Below the pieces are notes generated by a model that worked only from the letters and a program-made list of their open reading frames with translations, was not told where the DNA came from and searched no databases. Below are positions 36,930 through 48,925 of a stretch of 64,000 bases of DNA, piece by piece. Every line of letters begins with the position of its first letter. Position 1 is the stretch's first letter. The DNA comes from Tubiluchus corallicola (taxonomy: Eukaryota; Priapulida; Priapulimorpha; Priapulimorphida; Tubiluchidae), in the NCBI GenBank assembly GCA_030141605.1, contig JAQGDQ010000117.1:372001-436000 (forward strand), given 5' to 3'. The translations under genes were made by a program, and so were the position numbers.

Positions 36930-37150
36930 ACACCCAGTTGGCAGGAACAATGACAGCAAACCTATTCATCAATGTTGTAGTAAGCAAAGGCTCCACAGAA
37001 TATAGAATATCAATAGGCAGGCCAGCATTCATCAAGTCGATTTTTAAAACTATTTATGCTCAGAACTGAATCACTTATGCTGGTAATGCGTTCCATGGGT
37101 TTGCCACGTGATTTCCTAAAAACCGCATTCTCAGTGCTTTAGTGGATTTG
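36930..37150 (-). pseudogene. LINE reverse-transcriptase C-terminal remnant 1
   Basis: Minus-strand translation gives LRMRFLGNHVANPWNALPA and, after a frameshift, SINSFKNRLDECW. This is the usual end of CR1-type ORF2 proteins (WNsLP...NsFKnrLD). Stops and a frameshift are present. Confidence 0.6.
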
Positions 37151-37519
37151 CTTTTGGCTAACTTGAAAACATGGTCCTGTGTGGTAGGCCGTTTAACATC
37201 ACCACCACCACATCACAGAAGTTCCACAATCCGTTCCATTAATAAAAAAACATGGTGCTGTGTACTCCAATTTACTTCTGGCCCCTGCTTACAACACTAG
37301 TAACCCAAAATTATTATAAAAGAGAAAGATTATGAACATCATTTCCAGACAAAAATGTAGATACCAACTGCCGATAGTGCTTTCCATAACGGTTAGAACA
37401 TTGTGAGATCAGTCGTGTAGCAAAACAGTTATCTGCATATAAATAGTAAAGGATTCATGGTGCCATTTGTGGACAGATATTTGCAAAAACAATCTCTACC
37501 TCCAATCATGCCTCAAAGG

Positions 37520-37965
37520 TATTAATATAGGAGACCTCTAGTACATAAATATTTGTCTAGTGCATTTTCAAAACCATCGACTGTTTGTAGTTTTATAAAT
37601 TTTTCCGGTAAGAAATTCTGTAGATTTATTTCGGCATTTGAAAAGCCGTGCTTGTATCGCTCTGTGCTTGTAAAGTGTGAGTGAATGACCTCTGGTGCAA
37701 GTATGGCTTTTAAATTGAAGAAAGTTAAATGATTGATGCCGGTATATCTATGTACGATCTTGAACATCTCAATCAGTCTACTAAGTCGTCAACGAGAAGA
37801 GAGTCAATGGAGTCCAAGATGTTGTAACTTCTTAGTATATGGTAGACTGTCTAGTTGTTGGATCCTGTTGACTGCTGTCTCTTGCACTCATTCTAGGATG
37901 TTGATGTCCTTCTTAAAGTATGAGTCCCAAACCTGACTCACATTGTCTAAGTGAGGTCTGATTAC
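37520..37965 (-). pseudogene. LINE reverse-transcriptase C-terminal remnant 2
   Basis: Minus-strand translation includes VIRPHLDNVSQVWDSYFKKD, VQETAVNRIQ, LIEMFKIVHRYTGI and FLPEKFIKL. This follows the typical VRPhLEYas.VW..y...D...lE.VQ..atr order. Several in-frame stops are present. It is a second, separate C-terminal copy. Confidence 0.65.
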
Positions 37966-37979
37966 AGACATATATATAT

Positions 37980-39050
37980 TAACTTTATTTATTTTAAGTT
38001 TAGTTTAGTTTATTCACATCCATTAGTACATCAAACGACATTCATTATAAAAAATAAAAATACAGTACAACAACTAGCATACTACATAACTAGCACTTAT
38101 TAAGGTTTGCAGGAGGACACAGAGAGCAAAGCTATTTACATGCATCTATCGAATTTAAGAAACCTAGTTGTTGAATCAACATGTTCGAGTATTTTACGAA
38201 ATAATTTAACATTTCCTGCAGTAACTAATGGCGAACCATCTACAGAAGCAGGCAATGAGTTCCATATTGGAACAACATGATTTGAGAGAAATTCATGAAA
38301 ATATGTTTCACATGTATGCCGCAGAAAAAGTTTTAATGAGTGATTATTCTTAGTTTTATTGCTTAAAGCTTTGGTAAAAAATGTTTCCCTGTTTAAATCA
38401 ACATCCTTATGCATAATTTTGTCACACATGCACACATCAGAAATTATGCATTTTCTTCTAATGATTTCAGACTTAGAATTTGTAATCTATGTGGGTATGA
38501 CTCATAATTAATTCCACATCAGCATCTTGTAAAGTAATGCTGAACATTTTGTACAACATCTAAATCACCAAGCAGATAAGGACTCCACACAGGAGAACAA
38601 TATTCAACCAATGGTCTGACATACATTTTATGAGCTTTCAATAAAGAATGTTTATTCACAAAAGAAAAAATTCTAAAGATCATATTGGTTATCCTGTTTG
38701 CTCGCATACAAATTTCAGCACAGTGGGCATTAAAGTTTAGGTTTTGTGATACATTTATTCCAAGATCTCGAACATTACTAGTAGTCTCAATTTCCAGATT
38801 TTGTAAATAATAGTTATTACCGGGATTATTTCTACCAATATGCAATGTGTTACATTTAGGTATAGCCATAGTCAGTTGTCATAGGTCTGCCCATGTTTTG
38901 ATTCTGTCAAGAGCTGACTGGATATCAGAAGTACCATCATTCTTAAGGTCGTAAGAAATAATTACACAGAGATCATTATGTTCTGAAACATTTGATTCTG
39001 AACTAACTCTTTGCCATTCAAATAATACTGCGCTACAATTTGTGCTTTGA
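37980..39050 (-). pseudogene. LINE reverse-transcriptase C-terminal remnant 3, with 3' tail
   Basis: This is the longest of the three. Minus-strand translation gives SDIQSALDRIKTWADL, KCNTLHIGRNN, VRDLGINVSQNLNFNAHCA, YVRPLVEYCSPVWSPYLLGD and later SNHVVPIWNSLPASV. One in-frame TGA at 38879-38881 and a frameshift between about 38436 and 38519 break it. The 3' end is AT-rich (AATAAACTAAACTAAAC on the minus strand, about 37990-38012). The 5' half of the element is absent. Confidence 0.75.
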
Positions 39051-39442
39051 GTTGTAAATTCTAAGATCTCATTGCCAAAGAGAAAGCAATTCGATATTAA
39101 AATGGGGAGCGCTTAATGATTGATGGATAACACGTTATTTGATCACATTTTTTCATTCTAAAGCTAAAGCATTACCGCGTATGTCGTAACTCGTAGTTCA
39201 AAGCACGTGCTAAATACTGGCAGAGCTGCTATCATTTCTGAGTAAACGTAAACTTTGATTTGAGCAAAAATAATCTATGGTAATTTGTTAGCACCATTAA
39301 ATAAAAGAGATTGACAAATTGTAAACATTGCACATGCTTTTCCTCTCAGGTGCTAACTTTTGCTAAATTTATTTCGCAGTAATCATAATTTTTTTTAGTA
39401 TTCACGAATTGTCGTAAAATCAATCAACGAACATGATATTTG

Positions 39443-39452
39443 GCGCATGCGC
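39443..39452. promoter_or_regulatory. NRF1-type palindrome in the TIMM23 promoter
   Basis: GCGCATGCGC is the core of the NRF1 site. It lies 131 bp upstream of the TIMM23 start codon, in an otherwise AT-rich stretch. NRF1 is known to drive many nuclear genes for mitochondrial proteins, so the position suits the neighbour. Use by this organism is inferred. Confidence 0.5.
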
Positions 39453-39582
39453 GTTACGCCATGATTGTCACTTATCGCACAACGTTTTCGGCAGGATGTC
39501 ATTGAAAATGGACATGATTATTGTAAGCGTGGTGTAATTGTAATCTGTATTTGCAACTTGAGAATTTTCTGTAATTGCAGAA

Positions 39583-42500
39583 ATGGATCAACAAAATCAA
39601 GGTTTATTTGGCTCTTACGTGGACCCGTCGTACGGTGGCAAGTAGTTTTCTTAATGAAATATACAGGAACGTGTTTGATTTCACTATAAAGTATAATTTG
39701 TATTGCGATTGTATCTACTCGATTGTGTTGTCTTGCTTATAAGATAAGCAATAAACTCTGAAAAGCCTTGTAAAGTTAGCTTGTGGATATGTTACAAGGC
39801 AAATTTAGTACTGGTCGTACTAGGTTGCAGTACGTCACTTTTATGTAATATAATTTCATATAATAATAGGAATCTGTAGACTGTAGTTCTACATGTATAT
39901 ATTTTTCATTTTGTACTTACCAATGACAATATATATATATATAATGTTAATTGCATATTTGCGCAATAAATTTAATTGAATTGACCAGCTGCATTATAGT
40001 GTTAACGATTTCTACATACATTACTTAGTTTCATACAACTAAAGTAAAAATGTTTTTAGTCTTTGAATGCAAGACATGATGGAAATTTTTAATTCAAGAA
40101 AAACTAAGTAAATCTATCTGAGTACACTTGACACCATGGATGCAAAGGACTTGAAAACTGGGGGGGGGGGGGGTGCAGTGTCCTGGACCTCTCCTAGGAA
40201 ATTTTAAAAAATTGCATCTGAGCATTATGTTGGTTATCTCGTTAGCCACATGTGCTGAGTATTTTTACCATGTAGCAAAAGCAGAGAAGTAATATTGCTA
40301 AGTAAATTATTTATACATAAGGAACTGAGTCTATGGTGATTCCAGACAGAGGTTCGAGATAAAATCTAGGGAAATCATAAATGGCTTAGCGAACAAAGGC
40401 GACCTTTCATTCAAAAGCACTTACAGGAGTCAGTACTAGATGGTTTTTGTTAATTCATAAACATGTATTCCAGAAAGCATTCTAAAATAAGTCTGCTCAT
40501 TATGTTGTGACCTAATAACTGATGTTAGGCATAATTTGTTTTTTTCCAGTTTCTAGAGGTCCATCATCACTTTCTCCGTATCTCAACATTGATCCGTCTT
40601 ATCTGTATCAGGTAAGTGTGTGCCGTGCCCCACTGTACATCTAGAACAGGCTGTTTTATTCAGGATTTTATATCAGTATTTGATACATTATTTTTAAAAA
40701 CTAATCTGTGGTGATTAATTTTAAAATATGTGCCTGCTTGACTTGGTTAAGTGCAGCTGTAATAACAATGAGAAATGTTTAATACTGTGCATTGTTCGAA
40801 CTTTCAGTTTACAATTTTCTCCAAAAATTAATTTTGCTGCTAAACATTTCAGTCCTGGTGTGTGTGTGCTGGATTCCAGCTTATTATTTTTTATAGAAAT
40901 ACATCTGTTGTTCTGCATGACAAAAGCAAGGATTTACTTTATTTTCGAATTATGTCTGTACGACTAAAAAGTGCTCAAAACCCAAAGAAACCCAAAAAAA
41001 GTTGAACCCATATTACTTAGTGGTAGCAGTTTGACTCAAAAAAGTCCAAACGTACAACATTTACATCCCTTCCAGTATGATCCCAGATAGCAAAGAAATA
41101 TTTAGTATTGCTCCATTTTTTACAATATGGGCTCTAATTGAACTTATGTTATTAGTGAAAAATATGTCCTACAATCAAGAAAAGAATTGCGCTAAACGGA
41201 AAATTATAAAACAAATAAGTAAGCCCATCTATAATCCATTACTATCAGCTAAATTAACATTGAATAGGGATGTCACGAATCTGAAATTACCAAATCCGAA
41301 TCTACACCGAATCTCATTTTCATAATAATTTTCAAATCCGGATCGAATCTGAATCTCAGTTTAAAATAATTTTCGAAACCGAATCAAATTCGAATCTCAA
41401 CTTTTCAGATTGTTCTTTCAACCGAATATTTTTCGAATCTATGCAGTTTTCAACCAAATTATAGCAGATTAGTAAGTCAGTAGTGTTTTTCACAAAGATT
41501 ACTGATGGACTGTTTGAGCAACACGTTTGACAGTAATTCTGCAATAATAAAGACTGTAGATGATCTAATTATTTTGTGACCGATTTTTTCTGCTGATGAC
41601 TAACAACACAAAATGATCTGTTAGTTAAAAAATTCCTTGGGGGTGCCTTTACCTACACACGTTGTTCGTGTAATGTAGATGACGAAAAAATTTGGACTTT
41701 TCAGCTGCATCGTGCATTGTTAGCGAAACCACATTCTGTCAAAGTAATAGGAGAAGTCTTAGCATTTTTGTTGAAACTAGCACTTAAATTGTAATGTGAT
41801 GCATGCTTTCGCTTAGGATTTCTTGAGCTGGACACATGCTGAAACTGAATATTTCAAGTATTTGGTGTATTTCAAGTAGGGCAAAATTATCAAAAAAGGC
41901 AGCGATTTCAACATTTTGCCGAAAATGTAAAGGTAAAAGAGCATATAATGCTTTTATAATAAAGCGCTACCGAATTGCCTCTGTAGCCGAAGCTAATCCA
42001 GATTTTTTCGACTGTCTCTGCCGAATCGGGTCGGATCTAAGACAACTTACAACATCAGCGAATCGAATCTGATCGAAGCTCGGGTTTGGTTTCGAACCTC
42101 CGGAGCTTTGTAACATCCCTAAATCACTATATATCCTATCTGAAACACTCAAAAATTTTAAGCAAATTGCAAAGCAGTTTTCATTGCTGAGAAAATCTCT
42201 CAGTGTTCCAGAATTCACTCTGGAATAAGAAAGTCTATATCGTGTGTGAATGTACAAGCCGAGATCACGTGTTCTTCAGCACTTCTCCGCATTTGCACAG
42301 TCAATCGTGTCATGCCTCACAGATCCAAAGTTCCTTAAAAGTTGCCAAGCTTGATTAGTTATAACTTATAATTTTTGATTTGCTCTTTACATACAGGGTG
42401 GCAGCCCAGAGTTTATATTTCCAGAAGGAGCTAGTCACAAAAGAGGTCGATTTGAACTGGCTTTCTCACAAATTGGTGGATCTGTTATGACAGGTATTGC

Positions 42501-45500
42501 TAACTATTTATAATGCTTTTTCTCTTGGTCGTCATTTGCTAGCCTTCATGCTGCTTGGAATTTCATTAAGGTTTAAAAGCTAAAATAATTTTGAATTAGA
42601 AGTCCTATAATATTTATGTAACATTATTGGCGCTCGAAATTTCAACCATGTAATACTTATACTATTGTTGCTAGGCTGCAACTTTGTATTGTTTCAAAGA
42701 GCGTAAATTAAAGACGCATTTTTGTGTTGTCATTTTCTGTAATTAAATATTTATTTAAAAAAACAGGGTAAGTTTTCACATCCTGTCCTACTTTGCGATA
42801 AAAAGCATACATTTTAACACCTATTGTAATGCACAAACGTTCCACAAGCGTTTTGCAAAAGCGAAAATTGAAGTATGCATTACTGTACAACATTCAGTGT
42901 GATACACAAAAACTCGGCAAACATTAAGTCTAAAAATTTAAATTTCAAGTTTACTGCTGTATTCTTGCATGCGTTCTCAAATGTGTGTGTTACGATACAT
43001 CTGGGATGTATAGCACTTGTTTTTGCGCAACACATTTCCGAGATGCTGGCGCTAGTGTCAATCTAATTAGCAAATGGCAAGATTCGTGTAAAAACGAATA
43101 TTTAGCAGCTGAATACGAAATTAGGCTTCTGTGATAATAATACTTGCATGTAAATTATTGTTAAAGAAACAATGTTTCCTTTTCAATACATTATCGATTA
43201 GGTTTATATTGTGCCCGGTTTTCCATTAACACACAACTGAAGGAATAACAGTATAATTACTCTACTCCCATAAATAATAAATAATAATGATAATTTTTTT
43301 GTAATTATGGTAATAACGATAACTGTGCTCCCATTACAGTAATAACAATATTATTGTACTCCTGTTAAAGTCTACTTCTTTGACTTTAATTTGCAGAGCT
43401 GTTAATAAACAACCGAAATGCATTCTACTTAGTGTGCAATGATTTTTAGAATATCCTATTCTATACTAGTAGATATTTATTGTCGGCATTGCATTAATTA
43501 CGTCTACTTTTCATTTCAGGAGCTTTTCTGGGTGGTCTCAATGGTTTATATGTAGGAGCAAGGGAGACAGCTGTAGCAGGTCAAACTGGTGCTATCCGTA
43601 GAACACAGTAAGCTGCAAATCATCTGTATAATTAATTTCAGTGGTATAGAACGTTATGTGTATGTATATATATATATATATATATACACATAAATACACA
43701 TAATATATGCCAAAAATGGTGCTGTTAGTAGTATAGTTAGTAGTATATACTTATATAGGATATATACTTATATATATATATATATATTGTGTCCTATATA
43801 AGTATATACTACTAATAGCACCATTTTCGGTGATCCGCTTATCAGACAAAAGGTCTCGATTTAGTGTCATCTCATTGGTGGTTTATTTTTCGAATCGACC
43901 CAACTTCCCGATTTTTTCGAAATTTTGTCCGATACCCTGCAGAAAAAACATTTTAACTGTGCCTGATGGAGCTATTGGATGGAGATTTACTGCTCTTTAG
44001 AAAGAGGAGAAACAGGCTTGCAAGGTGATGTGGGATTTTTCAAGGATGGATGCCTCCATCAAGAGGAGTGGCTATGAGTTGATTGGAGATTCCAAAATTT
44101 TTGCTTGGAAAACTGCTAATGCAAAGCCATTGTTCTGAAGTCATTTAATTGTACTCTGTCAATAACTTTGCTTCAACAAAAGCTGCTGGCTTTATGTTAG
44201 GTAAATAAATGAACACTACTTAGGATGCTTGTGCACTATTGCTTATAAGTACATTTATATGCAAAATTTTTTGGCAGGGCCTTTGCTAGTTGCTATATTA
44301 AAATTCACACGCAGGTGGTGTCAGTGGGCGAAATAAAAATTTTGATACACTTTGTCGATACTTTGGTGTAATTGCTGCTAAATTATTCTTGTTACCTGCC
44401 TAATAGTTGGTTATAAAGTTGCACCTCTTACTGCTCCTTAGTTATTGTATTAGTATATATGTTTTTAATATTACTCGCCCTCTGCTTAGTTTGGAAAAGG
44501 AGTCGTGCTAAGTTATGTTGACCAACATCCTAGTGTTGATATTTACCAATAAATTTTTATTGTGCTTAATGCACAGTCAAATCAATTTCCATTTTCCTCT
44601 AATAGAGGCCATGCTTCTTCTGTCTACCTCTTTCTGTTTGTGTTTGTTAATGTTAAATATGCGGGTAATCCTTCTTGTTTCATATAATAGACGATATGGT
44701 AATTCGTACTTTGAACTGTTTGATTTTAGCAAATTGTGCTTTTCGAAATAAAAAATCGTTCCTTTTGTGATTTTATTCCATTGCTTTTCAGAATGTTCAA
44801 CTTTATTACAAGACGTGGTGCTGCAGCTGCCAATGGTTTGGGTTGTATAGCAGTCATGTATAGTGCATTTGGTGTGTTGTTGTCATGGTTACGTGGCACA
44901 GATGATGAACTAAATACTATAGCATCTGGCACAGCAACAGGGTTGCTGTATAAATCATCTGGTATTCTATTTAATTAAATTCATGATACATTAAATCTGA
45001 TTTTTTTCACGTGCCCATAGATAACCGAGATAGCTGTCATCTTGCAAATGCTTTCAAAGGCCCATTTCACACAGGTGATGCACAGAATTGCTCTCTCAAA
45101 ATTGGAAGGTTTTTCAGAAAAAAGTCTATTCTTCCATGATATCACACGTAGCAAAAATGTTCATTTCACACAGAAGGCACAGAATTTGTTATGCGCGTCT
45201 AGCTAGATCTGGCATTCACTACTTTTCAATTAATAGGCTTAACTGTTCATTTTTAACGTAGCCACTAACTGCTTCACAGTATGTGAACATAAATACATAA
45301 TAATTATATGCACTTGTTATTTATTCTTTTTATGTACTGACATAAACGTTAAATAAATGATAAAAAATTTATTCGCTTTTATGAATATAAACATCACTGT
45401 TGCCTCTTGCCCTCTGTGTCTGTGTGAAATTGGCCTAACTGGTTTTATCAGGTCAAACTGCTAGATGAAATCTATGCGCTATACGTGAGCTTTTAAAATG

Positions 45501-46011
45501 TCCATGTATGTGTGCATGTGTATTTTATGCTTGTTTTACCACAACCTATAAGTATAACTCGTGAATTTCTTTCACAAGTGTAGTAAGTCCAAAATCTACC
45601 CAAATTTTAAGATTTTTATAGCACTTAACACTCAAATCGAATTTAAATGTAGTTATTGTAAATTGTTCTGTCTCTAGTCTTACACTATTCATGTTTTTCT
45701 CGTGTATAGCAAACCAGCTATGTAATGTCCAGTACTATAAATTTTCTGCCTTTTACTGAAAATGTACTTTTTTCCTGCCCACATTTGGAACAGAGCAATA
45801 AAAGCACATAGTTAAATAAAGCAATTAGTGTGCTGCTCATATTGTTCTAACATTTACCTTGCTTTAGATGTTCCTTTTGATTTTTTCAGCTGGTTTACGA
45901 AAATGTGCTAGAGGTGGCGCTGCTGGTCTAGGTATCTCTCTCGCCTATTGTTTCTGGACAAGTAAAGATAGACTCAAAGAAATAGTTGGAGCTGACAAGT
46001 TTAGCTTATGA
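39583..46011 (+). CDS. TIMM23: TIMM23, mitochondrial inner-membrane import channel subunit
   Basis: Six coding exons: 39583-39634, 40550-40611, 42397-42493, 43520-43607, 44792-44961 and 45890-46011. They total 591 nt and 196 aa, against 209 in human. The N-terminal part has LSPYLNIDPSYLYQ (human LSPYLNVDPRYLVQ). The Tim17/22/23 domain follows, with RGRFELAFSQIGGSVMTGAF, FNFITRRGAAAANGLGCIAV, MYSAFGVLLSWLRGTDDELN and ASGTATGLLYKSSAGLRKC. Its four hydrophobic, Gly-rich segments are typical of the family. Known role: core subunit of the TIM23 presequence translocase. The first donor (TACG|GTGGCA) is weak, but it is the only one that gives the right phase before the in-frame TAG. An acceptor-like TAATTGCAG ends at 39580, two bases before the ATG, so a 5' UTR intron is likely. 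Confidence 0.93.
39800..39990 (+). repeat. LINE-tail-like segment in TIMM23 intron 1
   Basis: It ends CGCAATAAATTTAATTGAAT then TGACC, like the AATAAAATTGAATTGA tail at 13251. An (AT)n run lies at about 39930-39943. Confidence 0.35.
40160..40173. repeat. Poly-G run
   Basis: Fourteen consecutive G on the plus strand inside TIMM23 intron 1. Assembly length may be unreliable here. Confidence 0.8.
41265..42121. mobile_element. hAT-like non-autonomous element in TIMM23 intron 2
   Basis: It begins TAGGGATGTCACGAATCTGA and ends GTAACATCCCTA (TAGGGATGTTAC on the other strand). Both ends carry many short degenerate CCGAATCT/GAATCGAATC motifs. No matching 8-bp target duplication is seen, and the interior is non-coding. 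Confidence 0.5.
43709..43832. repeat. Long AT-rich hairpin in TIMM23 intron 4
   Basis: The left arm (CAAAAATGGTGCTGTTAGTA..., 43711-43760) and the right arm (43789-43832, ending ACTAATAGCACCATTTTCGG) are reverse complements apart from an 11-bp insertion and a few changes. An AT dinucleotide loop lies between them. Confidence 0.65.
45058..45436. mobile_element. TIR MITE in TIMM23 intron 5
   Basis: The ends AGGCCCATTTCACACAG and CTGTGTGAAATTGGCCT are inverted repeats with one mismatch. The interior is non-coding. An internal CATTTCACACAGAAGGCACA near 45170 repeats the terminal motif. The 'GGCCC...CACAC' style resembles PIF/ISL2EU-type MITEs, but I do not assign a superfamily. Confidence 0.6.
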
Positions 46012-47719
46012 TTGTGAATTAGATCTGTAATTAATCCGGTTAGCCATCTATGTAGAAGAGTTTTTATATATTAAGCAAAATCATTCACTGAAATTGGATT
46101 GTTGCAAATAATGATTCCGCATAGCTTTTTGTTAGAAGATTGGTTTTGTCATTTTCTTGTAATGTATTTCCTTACTATAAATGAACCTAAATGCTTGTTC
46201 TATAATAGCAATTAATGGTAGTTCAAAACGAAACATTATTATACACATACTTATAAGCAAATGTTTTATGTCAGTGGCAGTCATTATTGTAAAACTGTGT
46301 AACACGTGCCTCTTTTTATCTAATGCAAGGAAAAAGTGTGTTAGTACATACTAATACTTTTTACATTGCCACTTTGATCATTCTGAGGACCTTTTTAGCC
46401 CTACTGTTATACCGAGTACCTTTATACTGTGATATCAGGTAATCGTAAAATAAAAATTATATGCACACCACATTGCCAAACAGGAAGTAGCTGTTATTTT
46501 TCATTTGTTGTGCAAGTAATAAAAAATTACGTATCCAGAAATTTGTTGTTAGTGATTCATTTGTGGTTAAAGTTGTTTCATGGCTTGCATATTGTTGCCT
46601 TGAGTGGTGTGCTGTATCCCAGAATTAAATTTTCTCTATTCTGTGTCACCTGGATGTATTGTGCGTGTGCATTTTACATCAATGAACCATGCACTTTTGG
46701 TCAATTGCAGTATGTTCTTTCTGTTAACATTTCAAGGAATATGTAATTTAAAAATTCTGATCTGCAATGCACAATGTATTATACAGAGTAGAGTATAATG
46801 ATGGTAAAGATTGTCTGATGCTTTAGTTACAAGATGCCATCTGGAGGTTAAAATCTAAAATAGTTAGTCAGTTGTTTCTGCCCTTTTTGGACATGGATGG
46901 CACTTGCTTTGTTGGTTTGTGTACATTACAGAAAGTGTTTCACAGAAAATTTTTGTCATAGAAAAACCATTTTCCAGAACAATGACATCTGTGACGTCAC
47001 ATCGCGTAATATTTAAGTGCGCTTTAAAAACTCTGTATAGTGTGAATTACATTTTCTGTGAATTTTGTTTCTATAAAAACTTTCCTAGGAGAAACTCTGA
47101 AAGCTCTGCTAGAAACGATTGAGTCTACACCCTTTGGGTTGCTGCAAGAGAAATATTGCAAAGGTGTTAATAATTAAAGCTGGCGTGAGTTAATGGCCAC
47201 ATTCTTTATCGAGATTATATTAATGTAACAGTTGCCCTATTTTGCATTACATACCAGCATTTCATTCATTGTAATTATGTGTTGCTTGTACAAACTGCCC
47301 ACCAAGATTGTTCACCTGCAACATTTTCTCGGTATGAAGAATTTAATTTCTATAGATTAATAGAGCGCCACAGATTTTTATTTCTGGTTAATTGTAACGC
47401 ACGTTGAAAGTTGTGTATTTCGTGCTCTTACAATTTTGCACGCATGTATACTTTGTTTGACGAGGGAAAGACCAAAAGTCACAAAATGCGGGTAGGAATT
47501 TGCCATATTGCGGAAATGTTACACTAGCAGAAATCAGCAGAAAGTAGCGATTTTTCTGCATAAAAAGAAATAAGACAAAATGTAGAATTTTTCACCATGC
47601 GAACGAATGAATAGTACTCACTCTGGTTAATAAAACTTTCTTCTTTTGCTGCGATTGCCAACTGACAAAACAGCGACCATGATGTGCGGTACGTAGCCTA
47701 CCTGCCAGCAGCTACGGCC
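46012..47719. other. TIMM23 3' UTR and spacer
   Basis: The first plausible AATAAA is at about 46449. A 105-codon plus-strand frame at 46429-46746 is hydrophobic and AT-rich with no recognisable domain, so it is treated as chance or UTR. Nothing else is seen. Confidence 0.4.
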
Positions 47720-47924
47720 TGTTACAACTGATAATGTAATACACGCCCGATGACTCCCAAAGCGCATAATGTAGTAACCCGAAGTTTAACGCATATTGTA
47801 ACACTACAAAAACGCGTATTATAATAAAATAATTCTAACTGATTTAAGCAATAACTAGCTGAAGTAATGTTGCTTCGTACCAGTGGTGTAGGGTTGTGGC
47901 AATGGTATCCTCCCATTTCGACAC

Positions 47925-48225
47925 TTGACAGTTCGCCACTACGACGATTAGCCTCTATTAAGGTTCGGTACTATTACGATTCGCCACTAGTACATGTCGC
48001 CACTATTACGGTTCATCACTAGTACGATACGCCGTTAGTACAGTTCCCCAGTAAAATTTCTTTGCTATATGGTATTTCCTTTTCCTTTAAGTTCGCCACG
48101 AGTACGGTTCGCCAGTGGTATGGTTCGCCACTGGTACATTTCACCAGTAAAATGTTTCTCCTATGTTAAAACCTTATCCATAAACAAATTATTTTTGTTC
48201 GCCAGTGGTATAGTTCGCCAGAATT
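47925..48225. repeat. Degenerate 16-bp minisatellite (GTTCGCCACTAGTACG)
   Basis: About fifteen degenerate copies of GTTCGCCA(C/G)(T/C)(A/G)GTA are seen, for example 47968-47983, 48093-48110 and 48122-48137. They are interrupted by AT-rich spacers with CCAGTAAAAT. It lies inside the inverted-repeat element. Confidence 0.7.
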
Positions 48226-48469
48226 AACATTCTTTTTTGTTTTTGTGTGGCTCCAACTCATAAATCTCCCCCCCCCCCATACGCGGGCACCAAAACTGAA
48301 TGAAGATAATAGATGTCCAGTACTGTACGACCCTATAACGAAAGGCTCATAGTAGGCCACAACTTTCAGATGTCAGTTCCTCGCCATTTTGTTTACGTTA
48401 GTAAATGCTAGCAAGTGTAGGAATAAATGGGCCGCAGCGGTGCAACCTTTTATAGGTGGCATCTGCATT

Positions 48470-48925
48470 ACACCTCGTTGGACAGACAATCGACAGGACC
48501 AGCCATCTTGGTATGTGGTGCTTCTATCTTGAGTTATAGAAGCGAAAAGTTAAACAACGGTAACATTAAATTTTAGCTGCTTTCGACGCCCTGTGACCTA
48601 TAGATGTGACAGGGCGGGGACGGGTCATTATGAAGTGTTAGTCACGTGATTCCGAAAGGCTTCTTTCAAGAATTATGGCTTCCCAAGTGTGGTGATATCA
48701 ATACTCTTGTAACATATATTTTTCATAGTACCAACAAGGTTGTGGAGAACGGCCTTAGTGACGTAACTCTTGTTAGGTATCAGTTGTGAGCCACTTCATT
48801 GGACAGACAACTGATAGGACTACGACCACTGGCCACCACCTCGGTAGGCGATTATTTTGCCTTGCGTAATATAAGTGTAAAGTTAAACAATGTTGTCTTA
48901 AAATTTTGGACATCGACTGCCTGAA
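48470..48925. repeat. Diverged direct duplication of about 130 bp
   Basis: 48470-48600 and 48788-48925 share TTGGACAGACAA, GA(C/T)AGGAC, AAGTTAAACAA(C/T)G and AAATTTT in the same order and spacing. It is internal to the 47720-50003 element. Confidence 0.5.

Larger units (their letters stand above)
35900..39442. other. Head-to-head spacer between NAF1 and TIMM23
   Basis: The genes are divergent. The spacer is mostly decayed LINE 3' ends (listed separately) and AT-rich sequence with ATCAT runs at 36.2-36.5 kb. No conserved gene is seen. Confidence 0.5.

Noticed and set aside
46429-46746. 105-codon plus-strand frame after TIMM23
   Set aside because: No motif, and it lies where the TIMM23 3' UTR is expected.
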